Part shown: positions 9,716 to 17,883 of the stretch, one piece after another
Layout: each line of letters begins with the position of its first letter
How positions within the stretch are numbered: position 1 is the stretch's first letter
Assembly (NCBI GenBank): GCA_963674475.2
Contig: CAXXFQ010000009.1
Location: forward strand, 1 to 64,000
From: CAXXFQ01 sp963674475
GTDB lineage: Bacteria; Planctomycetota; Planctomycetia; Pirellulales; Thermoguttaceae
Reading direction: 5' to 3'
DNA: 64,000 nt
The notes under the pieces: generated by a model
The model's database searches: none
What the model was told of the DNA's origin: nothing
What the model saw: the letters and a program-made list of their open reading frames with translations, nothing else
Position numbers and translations under genes: made by a program

Positions 9716-10159
9716 TCATCGCCACGGCCCGGTCGTTTCGAACGCGTTGGGGTAATGCTTGATCTCGGGGCGACGCTTTTTCTCAGGCCAGACGATCGAG
9801 ACAATATCGAACCGGGCCGCCCGATCGGTGATGCCGTAACGCTTCAGATAGGCGACGGCCAGTTGGGTCAGCTTCCGCCGTTTGCGATGATCGACCGCTT
9901 GCCACGGCTGACCATGGTCGGCCGAACGACGCGTTTTCACTTCGACAAAGACCAACGTTTCGCGATCCAACGCCACAATATCGATTTCTCCCAGAGGAAG
10001 CCGGACCCCGCGAGCGACAATCCGGAACCCCCGACGTCGCAAAAACCGGGCGGCCGCCCGCTCCCCCCGATCGCCTAGCGTCGACCGAGTCAGGAGAAGA
10101 CGCAGCCGATCCTGGACCGTTTTAGTCAAACGGGTCCACCACTTGGCCGGTCCAACCAT
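9716..10159 (-). CDS. yraN: YraN family (UPF0102) predicted nuclease
   Basis: The protein is 147 residues from the ATG at 10159, with GGAG about 7 bases upstream. An upstream extension of the frame has no homology-like character. Motifs match the family: GDRGERAAARFLRRRGFRIV, then LPLGEIDIVALD, LVFVEVKTR and a C-terminal FDIVSI. The E-x-D / VEVKTR core is the restriction-endonuclease-like fold of UPF0102. The exact substrate is not settled in the family. It is the last gene of the ffh-rpsP-trmD-rplS block, a common position for yraN, but a terminator precedes it, so it may have its own promoter. Confidence 0.9.
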   Translation of the reverse strand: MVGPAKWWTRLTKTVQDRLRLLLTRSTLGDRGERAAARFLRRRGFRIVARGVRLPLGEIDIVALDRETLVFVEVKTRRSADHGQPWQAVDHRKRRKLTQLAVAYLKRYGITDRAARFDIVSIVWPEKKRRPEIKHYPNAFETTGPWR

Positions 10160-10202
10160 CAGCGATCTCCGTGTTAATGCGAAACCACAAAATCCACCTA
10201 CC

Positions 10203-10231
10203 AAAAAAAAGCGACGGCAAAAACCGTCGCT
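10203..10231 (-). terminator. Rho-independent terminator after rplS
   Basis: On the minus strand a perfect 8-bp stem (agcgacgg / ccgtcgct, 6-base loop) is followed directly by a run of eight T. It lies 112 bases past the rplS stop and ends transcription from the ribosomal operon. Confidence 0.8.
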
Positions 10232-10342
10232 CACTTTGAAATTCGAATGAGGAAACCAAAAGGGACACCCCACGCGCGCAATCGCCTCGTCAAATCGACT
10301 TCCGTGGCGGCCGAAGGCACCACATAGCCGGATTGCGAAGAC

Positions 10343-10714
10343 CTACTTCGTCGCTTTCTTCCGATCGACTCGACGTTCCTTGAGTCGGGTCGCTTTCCCG
10401 ATCCGATCACGGAGGTAATAAAGCTTCGCGCGACGAACGATGCCCGAACGCTTGACTTCGACCTTGGCGACGCGAGGCGAGTGGAGCGGGAATTTTCGCT
10501 CGACACCTTCCCCTTGGATAATTCGTCGAACGCTGAACATCTCACGCGTCCCCGAACCGCTGCGGCCGATCACCACACCAGTGAAAATCTGGATCCGTTC
10601 CTTCTCGCCTTCGAGAATCCGGGTATGGACGTCGACGGTATCACCAATTTCGAAAAACGGGACTTCTTCCTTCATGCTGGCCTTTTCGACCAGACCCATC
10701 ACTTCTTGGCTCAT
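10343..10714 (-). CDS. rplS: Large ribosomal subunit protein bL19
   Basis: The protein is 123 residues, the usual length. Characteristic segments are FEIGDTVDVHTRILEGEKERIQ, FTGVVIGRSGSGTREMFSVRRI, GEGVERKFPLHSP and RRAKLYYLRDRIGKATRLKER. bL19 lies at the interface of the 30S and 50S subunits. The ATG at 10714 has GAGGGTAA upstream. It follows trmD in the classical rpsP-trmD-rplS order, with a 142-base gap. Confidence 0.97.
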   Translation of the reverse strand: MSQEVMGLVEKASMKEEVPFFEIGDTVDVHTRILEGEKERIQIFTGVVIGRSGSGTREMFSVRRIIQGEGVERKFPLHSPRVAKVEVKRSGIVRRAKLYYLRDRIGKATRLKERRVDRKKATK

Positions 10715-10856
10715 CGTGTTTACCCTCGTCGTTTCAAATCAATAATTAGTTTTCGCCCGACCGGCCAATCGGCTCGATCAGGATCTTTTTTATGGGAACA
10801 AGAAGACGCTATCGATTCTTCTTTTACGCTTTTTCGCCGTTTACTTTTTTGCCTTC

Positions 10857-11582
10857 TTACTTTTCATCATCAGCCGAATCGCCCGACAAATCAGCCCCTC
10901 CGAGCAAATCGCATCGACGGGACTCGGTCCGTTTGCGGCTTTCTTCCGCTCGCCAACGGGCAATCTCTTGGTGGTTGCCACTGGTCAACACCGGCGGAAC
11001 CTCTAGGCCGCGAAACTCCCGCGGTCGCGTGTACTGCGGATACTCAAGCCACCGGTTCGGCCCGGAAAACGAATCGTCCTGATGACTCCCCTCGTCCCCC
11101 AATACCTCGGGAACCAGGCGAAGAACCGAGTCGATCACCGCCATCGCCGCCACTTCGCCGCCGTTGAGAACGAAATCGCCAATCGAAATCTCCTCCGGCT
11201 CGAGAATCAGGCGGATTCGCTCATCAAACCCCTCGTACCGACCACAAAGCAGCACGATGCGCCGATACTCTCGCGCGTACTGCTCGACCACCGGCTGGGC
11301 GTACCGTCGGCCTTGCGGCGAAAGCATCACTAAATGGCCCGGATCGTCGGTCATGGCACGAACCGTCTCGACCGCTCGAACCACCGGCTCAACCTGCAAG
11401 ACCATCCCCGGTCCGCCCCCGAAAGGTCGGTCGTCGACCGTGTGGTGTTTATCCAAAGTCCAATCGCGTATATTGTGCAAATGAACTTCGATCAAACCGC
11501 GATCGATCGCCTTGTTCAAGACGCTTTCGGCCAGGTAGCCGGAAAACATCTCGGGAAAAAGGGTCAGGACATCAAACCGCAT
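10857..11582 (-). CDS. trmD: tRNA (guanine-N1)-methyltransferase TrmD
   Basis: The protein is 241 residues. It transfers methyl from S-adenosylmethionine to G37 next to the anticodon, preventing +1 frameshifting. The N-terminus MRFDVLTLFPEMF, the segment DDRPFGGGPGMVLQ, LSPQGRRYAQPVV, LLCGRYEGFDERI and IGDFVLNGGEVAAMAVID mark the trefoil-knot cofactor site and dimer interface. The gene lies between rpsP and rplS as in most bacteria. Confidence 0.97.
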   Translation of the reverse strand: MRFDVLTLFPEMFSGYLAESVLNKAIDRGLIEVHLHNIRDWTLDKHHTVDDRPFGGGPGMVLQVEPVVRAVETVRAMTDDPGHLVMLSPQGRRYAQPVVEQYAREYRRIVLLCGRYEGFDERIRLILEPEEISIGDFVLNGGEVAAMAVIDSVLRLVPEVLGDEGSHQDDSFSGPNRWLEYPQYTRPREFRGLEVPPVLTSGNHQEIARWRAEESRKRTESRRCDLLGGADLSGDSADDEK

Positions 11583-11631
11583 CAGTCGCTTACTTCCCGT
11601 TGGGGCAGGTCGATTGGCCTACACGCTTTCT

Positions 11632-11778
11632 AGCGCATTTCACTTGAGTGTGGCGGTTTCCTTGCAGCCGACGAGAAAGGGGGAAACAAATAATCCCTTC
11701 CATCCCGTGACATACCGCAACCATGGAAAATCGCCCCACGTCGAAGTGACGCTACCGTTAACCAAAAAACCGCTCTAG
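11632..11778. repeat. Dispersed intergenic repeat, copy 1 (with 39964-40112)
   Basis: The sequence starting gcgcatttcacttgag, followed by a ggtttccttgc block, recurs at about 39964 with scattered changes over the first 50 bases. Both copies end in an aaaccgctct block about 140 bases on. The middle is diverged. It fills the trmD-rpsP gap where rimM usually lies. Confidence 0.45.
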
Positions 11779-12194
11779 CCTTCCGAAGAACCTTCTTCTT
11801 CGGCCGGGGCGTCACTGGCTTCAGTCGCTTCAGTCGCTTCAGCAGCAGGCGCTTCGACAGCGGGCGCCACCACAGTCACCGCCTCGGGGCGACGACGCTG
11901 TTGCGACAATTGCTCCATGGCCGACGCCTGCTTTTCCAAGTGCGTTCCTTCGGGACCGTACTTTTTGATCAGGACACCGACCTTGTCCGACGGCTGCGCG
12001 CCAACGCCCAACCAGTAGGCGATCCGGTCGTTCTTCAAAACGACCCGCGCATCGACCTCGGGGACCATCGGATCGTAGGTGCCGAGTTCTTCGATCACCC
12101 GACCGTTGCGCGGTGCTCGCTTGTCCACGGCACAAATTCGATAAAACGGTCGACGAAGCCGACCAAACTTCTTCATCCGAATGCGTACTGCCAC
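11775..12194 (-). CDS. rpsP: Small ribosomal subunit protein bS16 with Ala/Glu-rich tail
   Basis: The protein is 139 residues. The start is GTG at 12194, with GAGGAG about 10 bases upstream. The core VRIRMKKFGRLRRPFYRICAVD, then RVIEELGTYDP and RIAYWLGVGAQPSDKV, is bS16. After about residue 100 comes a low-complexity Ala/Glu/Thr tail (EATEATEASDAPAEEEG); many bS16 proteins end near residue 85-90, so the tail is an extension. bS16 helps 30S assembly. The gene sits between ffh and trmD. Confidence 0.95.
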   Translation of the reverse strand: MAVRIRMKKFGRLRRPFYRICAVDKRAPRNGRVIEELGTYDPMVPEVDARVVLKNDRIAYWLGVGAQPSDKVGVLIKKYGPEGTHLEKQASAMEQLSQQRRRPEAVTVVAPAVEAPAAEATEATEASDAPAEEEGSSEG

Positions 12195-12329
12195 GTGCTA
12201 CTACTCCTCGTGTACGTGATTCCGGTGAACCGGCTTTTTTCGAAAAACTGCCTTTCAAAACCGTCTGTTATCAATAACGGGCGTTTTTTCAGGCCAGGAA
12301 AAAAACCGGCTCTCGTATTCTTTTTTGGG

Positions 12330-13808
12330 TTATTTCTTTTTACCTTGACGCCGTTTCTGGCGTTTTTCTTTTTCACGCTGCTTTTTCAGTTTAGCCCGTT
12401 CCTTCGGACTTATGCGTTTGCCGGTCCCTTGCTTTTTGGTCGCGATTCGACCGCCCGGGTCGAGCATCCCGCCCTTGGCGACCTGCTGCATCATCTTCAT
12501 CCGTTCGCGAAGGCCCATCTTCGACATATTCTGCATCAGCTGGGCCATCCCGTCAAACTGCTTGACCAGATCGTTGACCTCGTGTGGCTCAACGCCCGCT
12601 CCGGCGGCGATCCGTCGTCGTCGACTCTGGTCGATCGTCTTTCGCGGATTACGACGCTCTTCCTGGGTCATCGAGTCGATGATACCGCCCAAACGTCGCA
12701 TATCCTTTTCGGCGTCAACCTGATCCATCGCCTCGGACATTCCCCCCATACCGGGAATCATACCCATGACCTTGTTAAGCGGTCCGAGCTTTTTGGTCTG
12801 TCCGAGCATCTTTTTGAAATCGTCAAGCGTGAACTCTCCTTTTCGGAGCCGTTCCTCCTGCTTGGCCATTTCATCCTGGTCGAGCTTTTGATGGGCCTGC
12901 TCGACCAACGACATCACGTCGCCCATCCCGAGGATTCGCCCGGCCATCCGATCCGGGTGGAACTCCTCCAAGGCGTCCATCGTTTCGCCGGTCCCGATAT
13001 ACTTAATCGGAACGTCGGCAACCGCTTTGACCGACAACGCCGCCCCGCCACGGGCATCGCCGTCGAGTTTGGTCATAACGACCCCATCCAGCTCCAACGC
13101 GTCGTTAAACACCTTGGCCGAATTGACCGCGTCTTGACCGGTCATCGCGTCGACGACCAGGTAGACCTGCTCCGGCGTACAACGGCGTTCGATCCGTTCG
13201 AGCTGGGCCATCAACTCGTCGTCGATGTGCAACCGTCCGGCCGTGTCGAGCAAAACCACCTCGGCGCCGACCCGCTTGGCCTCCTTGACCGCGTTTTGAC
13301 AAACCTTGACCGGATCGTCGGTCCCGTGATCCGAATACACGGGCAATCCCAACTGCTTCCCCAGCACTTCCAACTGCTGGATGGCCGCCGGGCGTTGGAG
13401 GTCGGCCGCACACAGGAGCGTCTTTTTGCCCCGGTCGGTGATCAACCGTCCCAACTTTCCGCAGGTCGTCGTTTTCCCCGAACCTTGCAAACCGCAAAGC
13501 ATGATCACGGTCACATCGCCCCGCAAATGGAGCGAGTGATCGACCGGTCCCATCAGGTTGACCAGCTCTTCATGAACAATGCCGACCAGATGTTCTTCCG
13601 GTTTGAGCGAGGTAAGGACCTTCTCACCGGTCGCCTGTTCGCCGATCCGCTCCATGAACTGCTTGACGACCGAGTAACTGACGTCGGCTTCCAGCAGCGC
13701 CTTTTGGATCAGACGCAGCCCGTCACGCATGTTCGCCTCGGTCAACTTGGCGTGGCCGCGGATCGTCTTGATTGCCGAGCTGAGGCCTTGCTGGAGCGAT
13801 TCAAACAT
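12330..13808 (-). CDS. ffh: Signal recognition particle GTPase Ffh
   Basis: The protein is 492 residues. It binds signal peptides on ribosomes and hands them to FtsY in a GTP-dependent way. Visible domains: N domain (MFESLQQGLSSAIKTIRG), G domain with GLQGSGKTTTCGKLG near residue 105, DTAGRLHIDDELM, TKLDGDARGGAALS, then the Met-rich M domain (MGMIPGMGGMSEAM, MQNMSKMGLRERMKMMQQ) with a basic tail. It leads the ffh-rpsP-trmD-rplS block; 135 bases separate it from rpsP. I did not find a 4.5S RNA gene nearby. Confidence 0.97.
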   Translation of the reverse strand: MFESLQQGLSSAIKTIRGHAKLTEANMRDGLRLIQKALLEADVSYSVVKQFMERIGEQATGEKVLTSLKPEEHLVGIVHEELVNLMGPVDHSLHLRGDVTVIMLCGLQGSGKTTTCGKLGRLITDRGKKTLLCAADLQRPAAIQQLEVLGKQLGLPVYSDHGTDDPVKVCQNAVKEAKRVGAEVVLLDTAGRLHIDDELMAQLERIERRCTPEQVYLVVDAMTGQDAVNSAKVFNDALELDGVVMTKLDGDARGGAALSVKAVADVPIKYIGTGETMDALEEFHPDRMAGRILGMGDVMSLVEQAHQKLDQDEMAKQEERLRKGEFTLDDFKKMLGQTKKLGPLNKVMGMIPGMGGMSEAMDQVDAEKDMRRLGGIIDSMTQEERRNPRKTIDQSRRRRIAAGAGVEPHEVNDLVKQFDGMAQLMQNMSKMGLRERMKMMQQVAKGGMLDPGGRIATKKQGTGKRISPKERAKLKKQREKEKRQKRRQGKKK

Positions 13809-15271
13809 GGGCGATAAATAATCGGGCGAATAAATCGGGGAAACGTTAAAAGGACCACCTTCGCGCGGCCCGTAATTCTCTTTACTAAATCATCCTTGTG
13901 CGTCCGACGGAAACGACGCGCCTTCCCAAAAGAAAGCGCAATCACTCAATCCCGCACCCAACGCGTCCGCAGTCGGTCACCACGGCGCTAACGACGAATG
14001 CCGGAAATCTCCGCCAAAACGGTCTGTCTTATTAAGACTCGGCCTGTCTTTTGAAGCCGAGTCGGCTGGCCCCTGAGACAGGTAATCCTCTATACTACAG
14101 AATTAACCGTCAACTTGGCAATGCTTTCTAGGGATTTTTCCCAGGAAAATCGCCTCTTTCGCTCAGACGACCTTCCAGACTGCATAAGGCGACAATAGTC
14201 AATAGGAGCTATAGCAAGTTGGCCCACAAGAGCGGCATGTCGACACGCTTGCCCTCAGATAGATCCACTCGCCCCCTCTTTACCAAGGCAAAAAGTCGAC
14301 TAAAACAACTCTAAGGAAGGGGTCCTAAGTCCCTATATAGTCGTAATTAACGACAAAAACACCCCTATACCCCTACCTTCCGACTGGGTCGGCGCACAGA
14401 TCAGATATCATCGGCCAAAAAGGGGGGCCGAGATGAACGAATGGAACGCATCGACAGGAAGCTGTCGAAAAACCCTTTTTTCGCGTTTTTTCACTTGGGA
14501 GATAACGTATTCCTTGCCAACGACAAAACGTGGAAAAATACCAAATCGTCTCCGCCATTCCCCTTGTGGCAACCACGAAATCTCTCCAGCGGGGGGGAGG
14601 CACAAGATTTTTCGCCTCGCTTCGCTCCGACGGAATTACCCGTAATCTGATCGACTAATATCGCCCAAATCAATCTGGCTGCGATCGGGAATTTTCGTTT
14701 GACGCGTGCCTCGTCCTTTCTCTTGCCCAAGCCGCCAGCCGGGTCGGACCGTTTTTCCGATTCCACCATAAACAATAGGGATTATCCGCCGCTTTTCCCA
14801 GGCCAAGGAGGCAATAAATCCAGATCTCCGGGGGGCGTGCGTTGCCTTTGGGAAACTTGCCTAGGTGGTTTTCCTGCCACATCTTAGAAAAAAATTGACT
14901 CGACCCTTTGTGCAACCTATCGTTTTGAAAACCCCGGAAGAAGCTATGAAGGCTTTTAGAGAGCGTTTTCCACTTTTTGCAAAGCGTATTATCTGCAATT
15001 GAAGGAAAAGCGGAACAAAAATAATCCACTTATCCGATTTTCACTTGCAGCGGCAAGCGGATTTATCCCGTGGCCGACGAGACGTTTCCAGTTGGTTTAG
15101 GAAAATGCTTAAACACCAAAATGGGAAGCTTACTGCCCTATCCGCAACGAGAGAAAAATGTCGGCAATCGAGTCCGGGCGATTGACTTCTCACGGCTTAT
15201 CGTAGGTCCCTCTTTGCAGGATGCCGGTTGGCGACCTTTGACAGCTTAGATTGGCAGGAGAACACAGGTCT
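13809..15271. other. 1.46-kb stretch without a convincing gene
   Basis: This lies between the divergent ffh and DUF1573 genes. Short open frames exist at about 14373-15029 but lack ribosome sites and look like chance. A perfect 8-bp hairpin (gactcggc / gccgagtc) sits at 14036-14063, and the motif tgtctt recurs around it. The stretch from about 14100 to 15100 is AT-richer than nearby genes. It may be decayed coding sequence or hold small RNAs; nothing is diagnostic. Confidence 0.5.
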
Positions 15272-16267
15272 ATGCGTCGCACCATTATATTGACAATCGC
15301 TATATTGGTCAGTTTTTCCGGAAGTTGGGTTTTCGGACAAGACTGGGCCGACGAGATGTTCAACGAAACCGCACACGATTTCGGCAGTGTGGCCCGAGGG
15401 GCCAAGGCTGAATTCGAATTCCCGATTTACAACCCGTACCTTGAGGACGTCCATATTTCCAGTGTGACCTCGAGTTGTGGCTGTACGCGGGTGAAGATCC
15501 AAAAAACGACCCTCAAAACCTACGAATCCGGGGCGATCGTCGCTTCGATCAACACCAAGGCGTTCGAAGGTTCCAAGGGGGCGACCATTACGGTCACCAT
15601 CGACCGGCCCTACTCGGCCACCGTCCAACTCCACGTCAAATCGTATATCCGCACCGACGTCGTCTTCAATCCGGGCAGCGTCAATGTGGGCGATCTGGAC
15701 GAAGGGGAAGGGGCCACTCGGAAGGTAAAAGTCGCCTACGCCGGGCGAAACGACTGGAAGATCAACCGGGTCCGTAGCGAAAATTCTCACATTCAAGCAA
15801 CGGCCCGTGAACTGAAGCGTCAATTTGGCCAGATCGAATACGAACTCGACGTCACGGTCGATCCCGACACGCCGGCCGGCTACCTGAACGACCATCTCGT
15901 CTTGGAAACCAACGACCGTCGACTCAAAGAAGTGCCGTTGGAAGTCGAAGGCCGGGTCCTTTCGGGCATCACGGTCAGTCCGTCCTCCCTTTTCATGGGG
16001 GTAGTCAAGCCGGGCCAAACGGTCGAAAAGAAGTTGGTCATCCGAGGGAAGAAGCCGTTTATCATCAAGGGGATCGAATCGGACAACGGTGAATTCAAGT
16101 TCGACACTTCCAAACAACAGACGCCCAAAAAGACCCACGTCATCCCGGTTACCTTCATTGCCGGCAAGGACCCGGGCAAGGTAAACACGCAAATCCGGAT
16201 CGAGACCGATCTGGGCGATTCGACGTCCGATTTGGCTGCCTATGCCGTCGTAACGAAGGAAAAATAG
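15272..16267 (+). CDS. Exported DUF1573 domain protein
   Basis: The protein is 331 residues from the ATG at 15272, where a signal peptide begins (MRRTIILTIAILVSFSGSWVFG). An AGGAGA lies 14 bases earlier and an ACAGG nearer. The first domain, THDFGSVARGAKAEFEFPIYN-like with SSCGCTRV, is the DUF1573 immunoglobulin-like fold with its conserved Cys-Gly-Cys. Two further beta-rich segments repeat the pattern (PGSVNVGDLDEGE.., PSSLFMGVVKPGQ..). Function is unknown in the family; it is common in Bacteroidota and Planctomycetota periplasmic proteins. A strong terminator follows. Confidence 0.85.
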   Translation: MRRTIILTIAILVSFSGSWVFGQDWADEMFNETAHDFGSVARGAKAEFEFPIYNPYLEDVHISSVTSSCGCTRVKIQKTTLKTYESGAIVASINTKAFEGSKGATITVTIDRPYSATVQLHVKSYIRTDVVFNPGSVNVGDLDEGEGATRKVKVAYAGRNDWKINRVRSENSHIQATARELKRQFGQIEYELDVTVDPDTPAGYLNDHLVLETNDRRLKEVPLEVEGRVLSGITVSPSSLFMGVVKPGQTVEKKLVIRGKKPFIIKGIESDNGEFKFDTSKQQTPKKTHVIPVTFIAGKDPGKVNTQIRIETDLGDSTSDLAAYAVVTKEK

Positions 16268-16292
16268 TCGAACCCGCCAGGGAAAACGGCCT

Positions 16293-16346
16293 AACAGCTT
16301 TGTTGAAAACATCCGGTTTTCCCTAGTAGCCAGTTTTTCAACAAGC
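16293..16346 (+). other. Imperfect hairpin after the DUF1573 gene
   Basis: agctttgttgaaaac pairs imperfectly with gtttttcaacaagct about 25 bases on. It may protect the mRNA 3' end, since a stronger terminator lies 35 bases further. Confidence 0.35.
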
Positions 16347-16380
16347 TGCCAAAACCGTTTCATGCCTGAAAAAAGACCTC

Positions 16381-16424
16381 AAAAAAGGGTCCTGCGAACC
16401 GCCCGTTCGTAGGACCCTTTTTCT
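16381..16424 (+). terminator. Rho-independent terminator of the DUF1573 gene
   Basis: A stem of about 16 bp with one mismatch (aaaagggtcctgcgaa / ttcgtaggaccctttt) and a short loop is followed by a T-rich tract (ttcttttctttct). Confidence 0.8.
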
Positions 16425-16493
16425 TTTCTTTCTGAAAGCGCCCACCCGGGCACCCCCTTTCCGTTTTTCCGCGAACACTTCTCCTTGGGGCGA

Positions 16494-16522
16494 TTTTCAC
16501 GGCCGTCAGATACGTCTATAAT
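16494..16522 (+). promoter_or_regulatory. Candidate sigma-70 promoter of the acyltransferase gene
   Basis: A perfect -10 box TATAAT at 16517-16522 lies 17 bases after TTTTCA (4 of 6 matches to TTGACA) at 16494-16499. Transcription would start about 65 bases before the ATG at 16595. Confidence 0.45.
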
Positions 16523-16594
16523 ACGAGTTTGTGAAAGAGGGACTTCACAAGCTATTTTCAAGCACACTCTTTATCCCACTCTAGGAAAGATACT

Positions 16595-17758
16595 ATGGAA
16601 CCAGAAGGGAAAAACACCCCGGATACCCAAGACCAAAAAACTGTCTCCCCTTCACCCGGCTCGAAAGGGACTCGGCTCGTGTCGCTCGACGCGATGCGGG
16701 GTTTCGACATGTTCTGGATCATCGGCGGCACCGGCTTTGTCATCAGCATCATCAAATACCTCAACTGGCCGTGGCTCACCGCGACCCTTCCGCAGTTTCA
16801 CCATGCCGAGTGGCACGGCTTCACCAAACACGACCTGATCTTCCCGATGTTCATTTTCATCTCGGGAGCAACGATGCCCTTTTCGTTCGACAAGCATCTG
16901 GAGGCCGGTTATTCGAAAATGAAGCTGTACTGGCGCGTGATCCGACGAGCGTTCATGTTGGTTTTGCTCGGCTGTATCTACAACGGCATGCTCCAGTTCA
17001 ACTTTGCCGAGACCCGTTACCTCAGCGTGCTCGGGCTCATCGGCATGGCCTACCTCTGGGCGTCGCTGGTGGTGATCAACTTCAAGCCGCGTGGCCAGTT
17101 TATCACCGGGGTGGCCATCCTGATCGGCTACTATATTTTAATGAACTTCGTCCCGGTGCCCGGACACGGGGCCGGCGTCCTGACGCCCGAAGGCAATTTC
17201 GCGTCGTGGATTGATCGAATGTTGGTCCCCGGTCGACTCCACGGAGGAGTGACCGACCCGGAAGGGTTACTGATGACGATTCCCGCCGCCGTGTTTGCCA
17301 TCTTCGGCGCCCTGTCGGGAAAATTGCTCAAGCAGGCTGAAGTGGGCGGTTACCGAAAATGCCTCATTCTCTTGATCGCCGGTCTGGTTATGCTCGGCTT
17401 GGGATGGCTTTGGAACCCGATCTTCCCGGTCAACAAGAAGCTTTGGACCAGTTCGTTTGTCCTTTACGCTACCGGATGGAGCCTCTTGCACCTGACCGTT
17501 TTCTACTTACTGGTCGACCTCTGGGGTCTTAAGAAGATATTCTTCCCGTTCGTCCTGATCGGTATGAACCCGATTACGATCTATTTTGTCGCCCATAGGC
17601 TGGTCAGCTTTGGGGACATTTCCGAGTTCCTCTTCGGCGGTCTCGCCAGTCTAGGTTCCGAACCGGTTCATGCGCTCATTTACCGGGGCGGGATCGTGTT
17701 GACTGAAATATTATTCTTGTACTTCCTTTACCGGAAGAAGATTTTCCTGCGTGTGTAA
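16595..17758 (+). CDS. HGSNAT-like (DUF5009/COG4299) membrane acyltransferase
   Basis: The protein is 387 residues. After a polar N-terminus of about 28 residues comes SLDAMRGFDMFWII, the family signature, then about ten membrane helices. GFTKHDLIFPMFIFISG contains the conserved His-Asp, equivalent to the active-site region of human heparan-alpha-glucosaminide N-acetyltransferase. Bacterial members probably transfer acyl groups to sugars across the membrane; the substrate here is unknown. The ATG has AGGAAAG upstream. A secreted glycerophosphodiesterase gene follows after 125 bases. Confidence 0.85.
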   Translation: MEPEGKNTPDTQDQKTVSPSPGSKGTRLVSLDAMRGFDMFWIIGGTGFVISIIKYLNWPWLTATLPQFHHAEWHGFTKHDLIFPMFIFISGATMPFSFDKHLEAGYSKMKLYWRVIRRAFMLVLLGCIYNGMLQFNFAETRYLSVLGLIGMAYLWASLVVINFKPRGQFITGVAILIGYYILMNFVPVPGHGAGVLTPEGNFASWIDRMLVPGRLHGGVTDPEGLLMTIPAAVFAIFGALSGKLLKQAEVGGYRKCLILLIAGLVMLGLGWLWNPIFPVNKKLWTSSFVLYATGWSLLHLTVFYLLVDLWGLKKIFFPFVLIGMNPITIYFVAHRLVSFGDISEFLFGGLASLGSEPVHALIYRGGIVLTEILFLYFLYRKKIFLRV

Positions 17759-17800
17759 ACGCGTGCAAGGATATCCAACAATTGCATCATTTCCCACCGG

Positions 17801-17844
17801 GGTACGTCGCGCGAAGGCTTGTCGGTTGCGCCGCGCGACGTACC
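17801..17844. repeat. Perfect 13-bp inverted repeat between two genes
   Basis: ggtacgtcgcgcg at 17801-17813 pairs exactly with 17832-17844 across an 18-base loop. There is no T tract, so it is unlikely to be a simple terminator; it may be an mRNA-stabilising hairpin in the leader of the downstream gene. Confidence 0.5.
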
Positions 17845-17883
17845 TCTATGTCCTCCCCCATTAAGACAAGGCAGTTTAACACC

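Noticed and set aside
9472..9804. A 110-codon minus-strand gene at 9.5-9.8 kb
   Set aside because: Its middle part is the broken copy of the DUF2760 end; the flanking parts overlap yraN and have no homology-like features.
11901..13817. A 638-codon plus-strand frame across rpsP and ffh
   Set aside because: It is antisense to two certain genes and has no domain; its length follows from the GC-rich codon use of ffh.
14373..15029. Short open frames in the ffh-DUF1573 gap
   Set aside because: No ribosome sites, odd amino-acid composition and overlap with each other on both strands.
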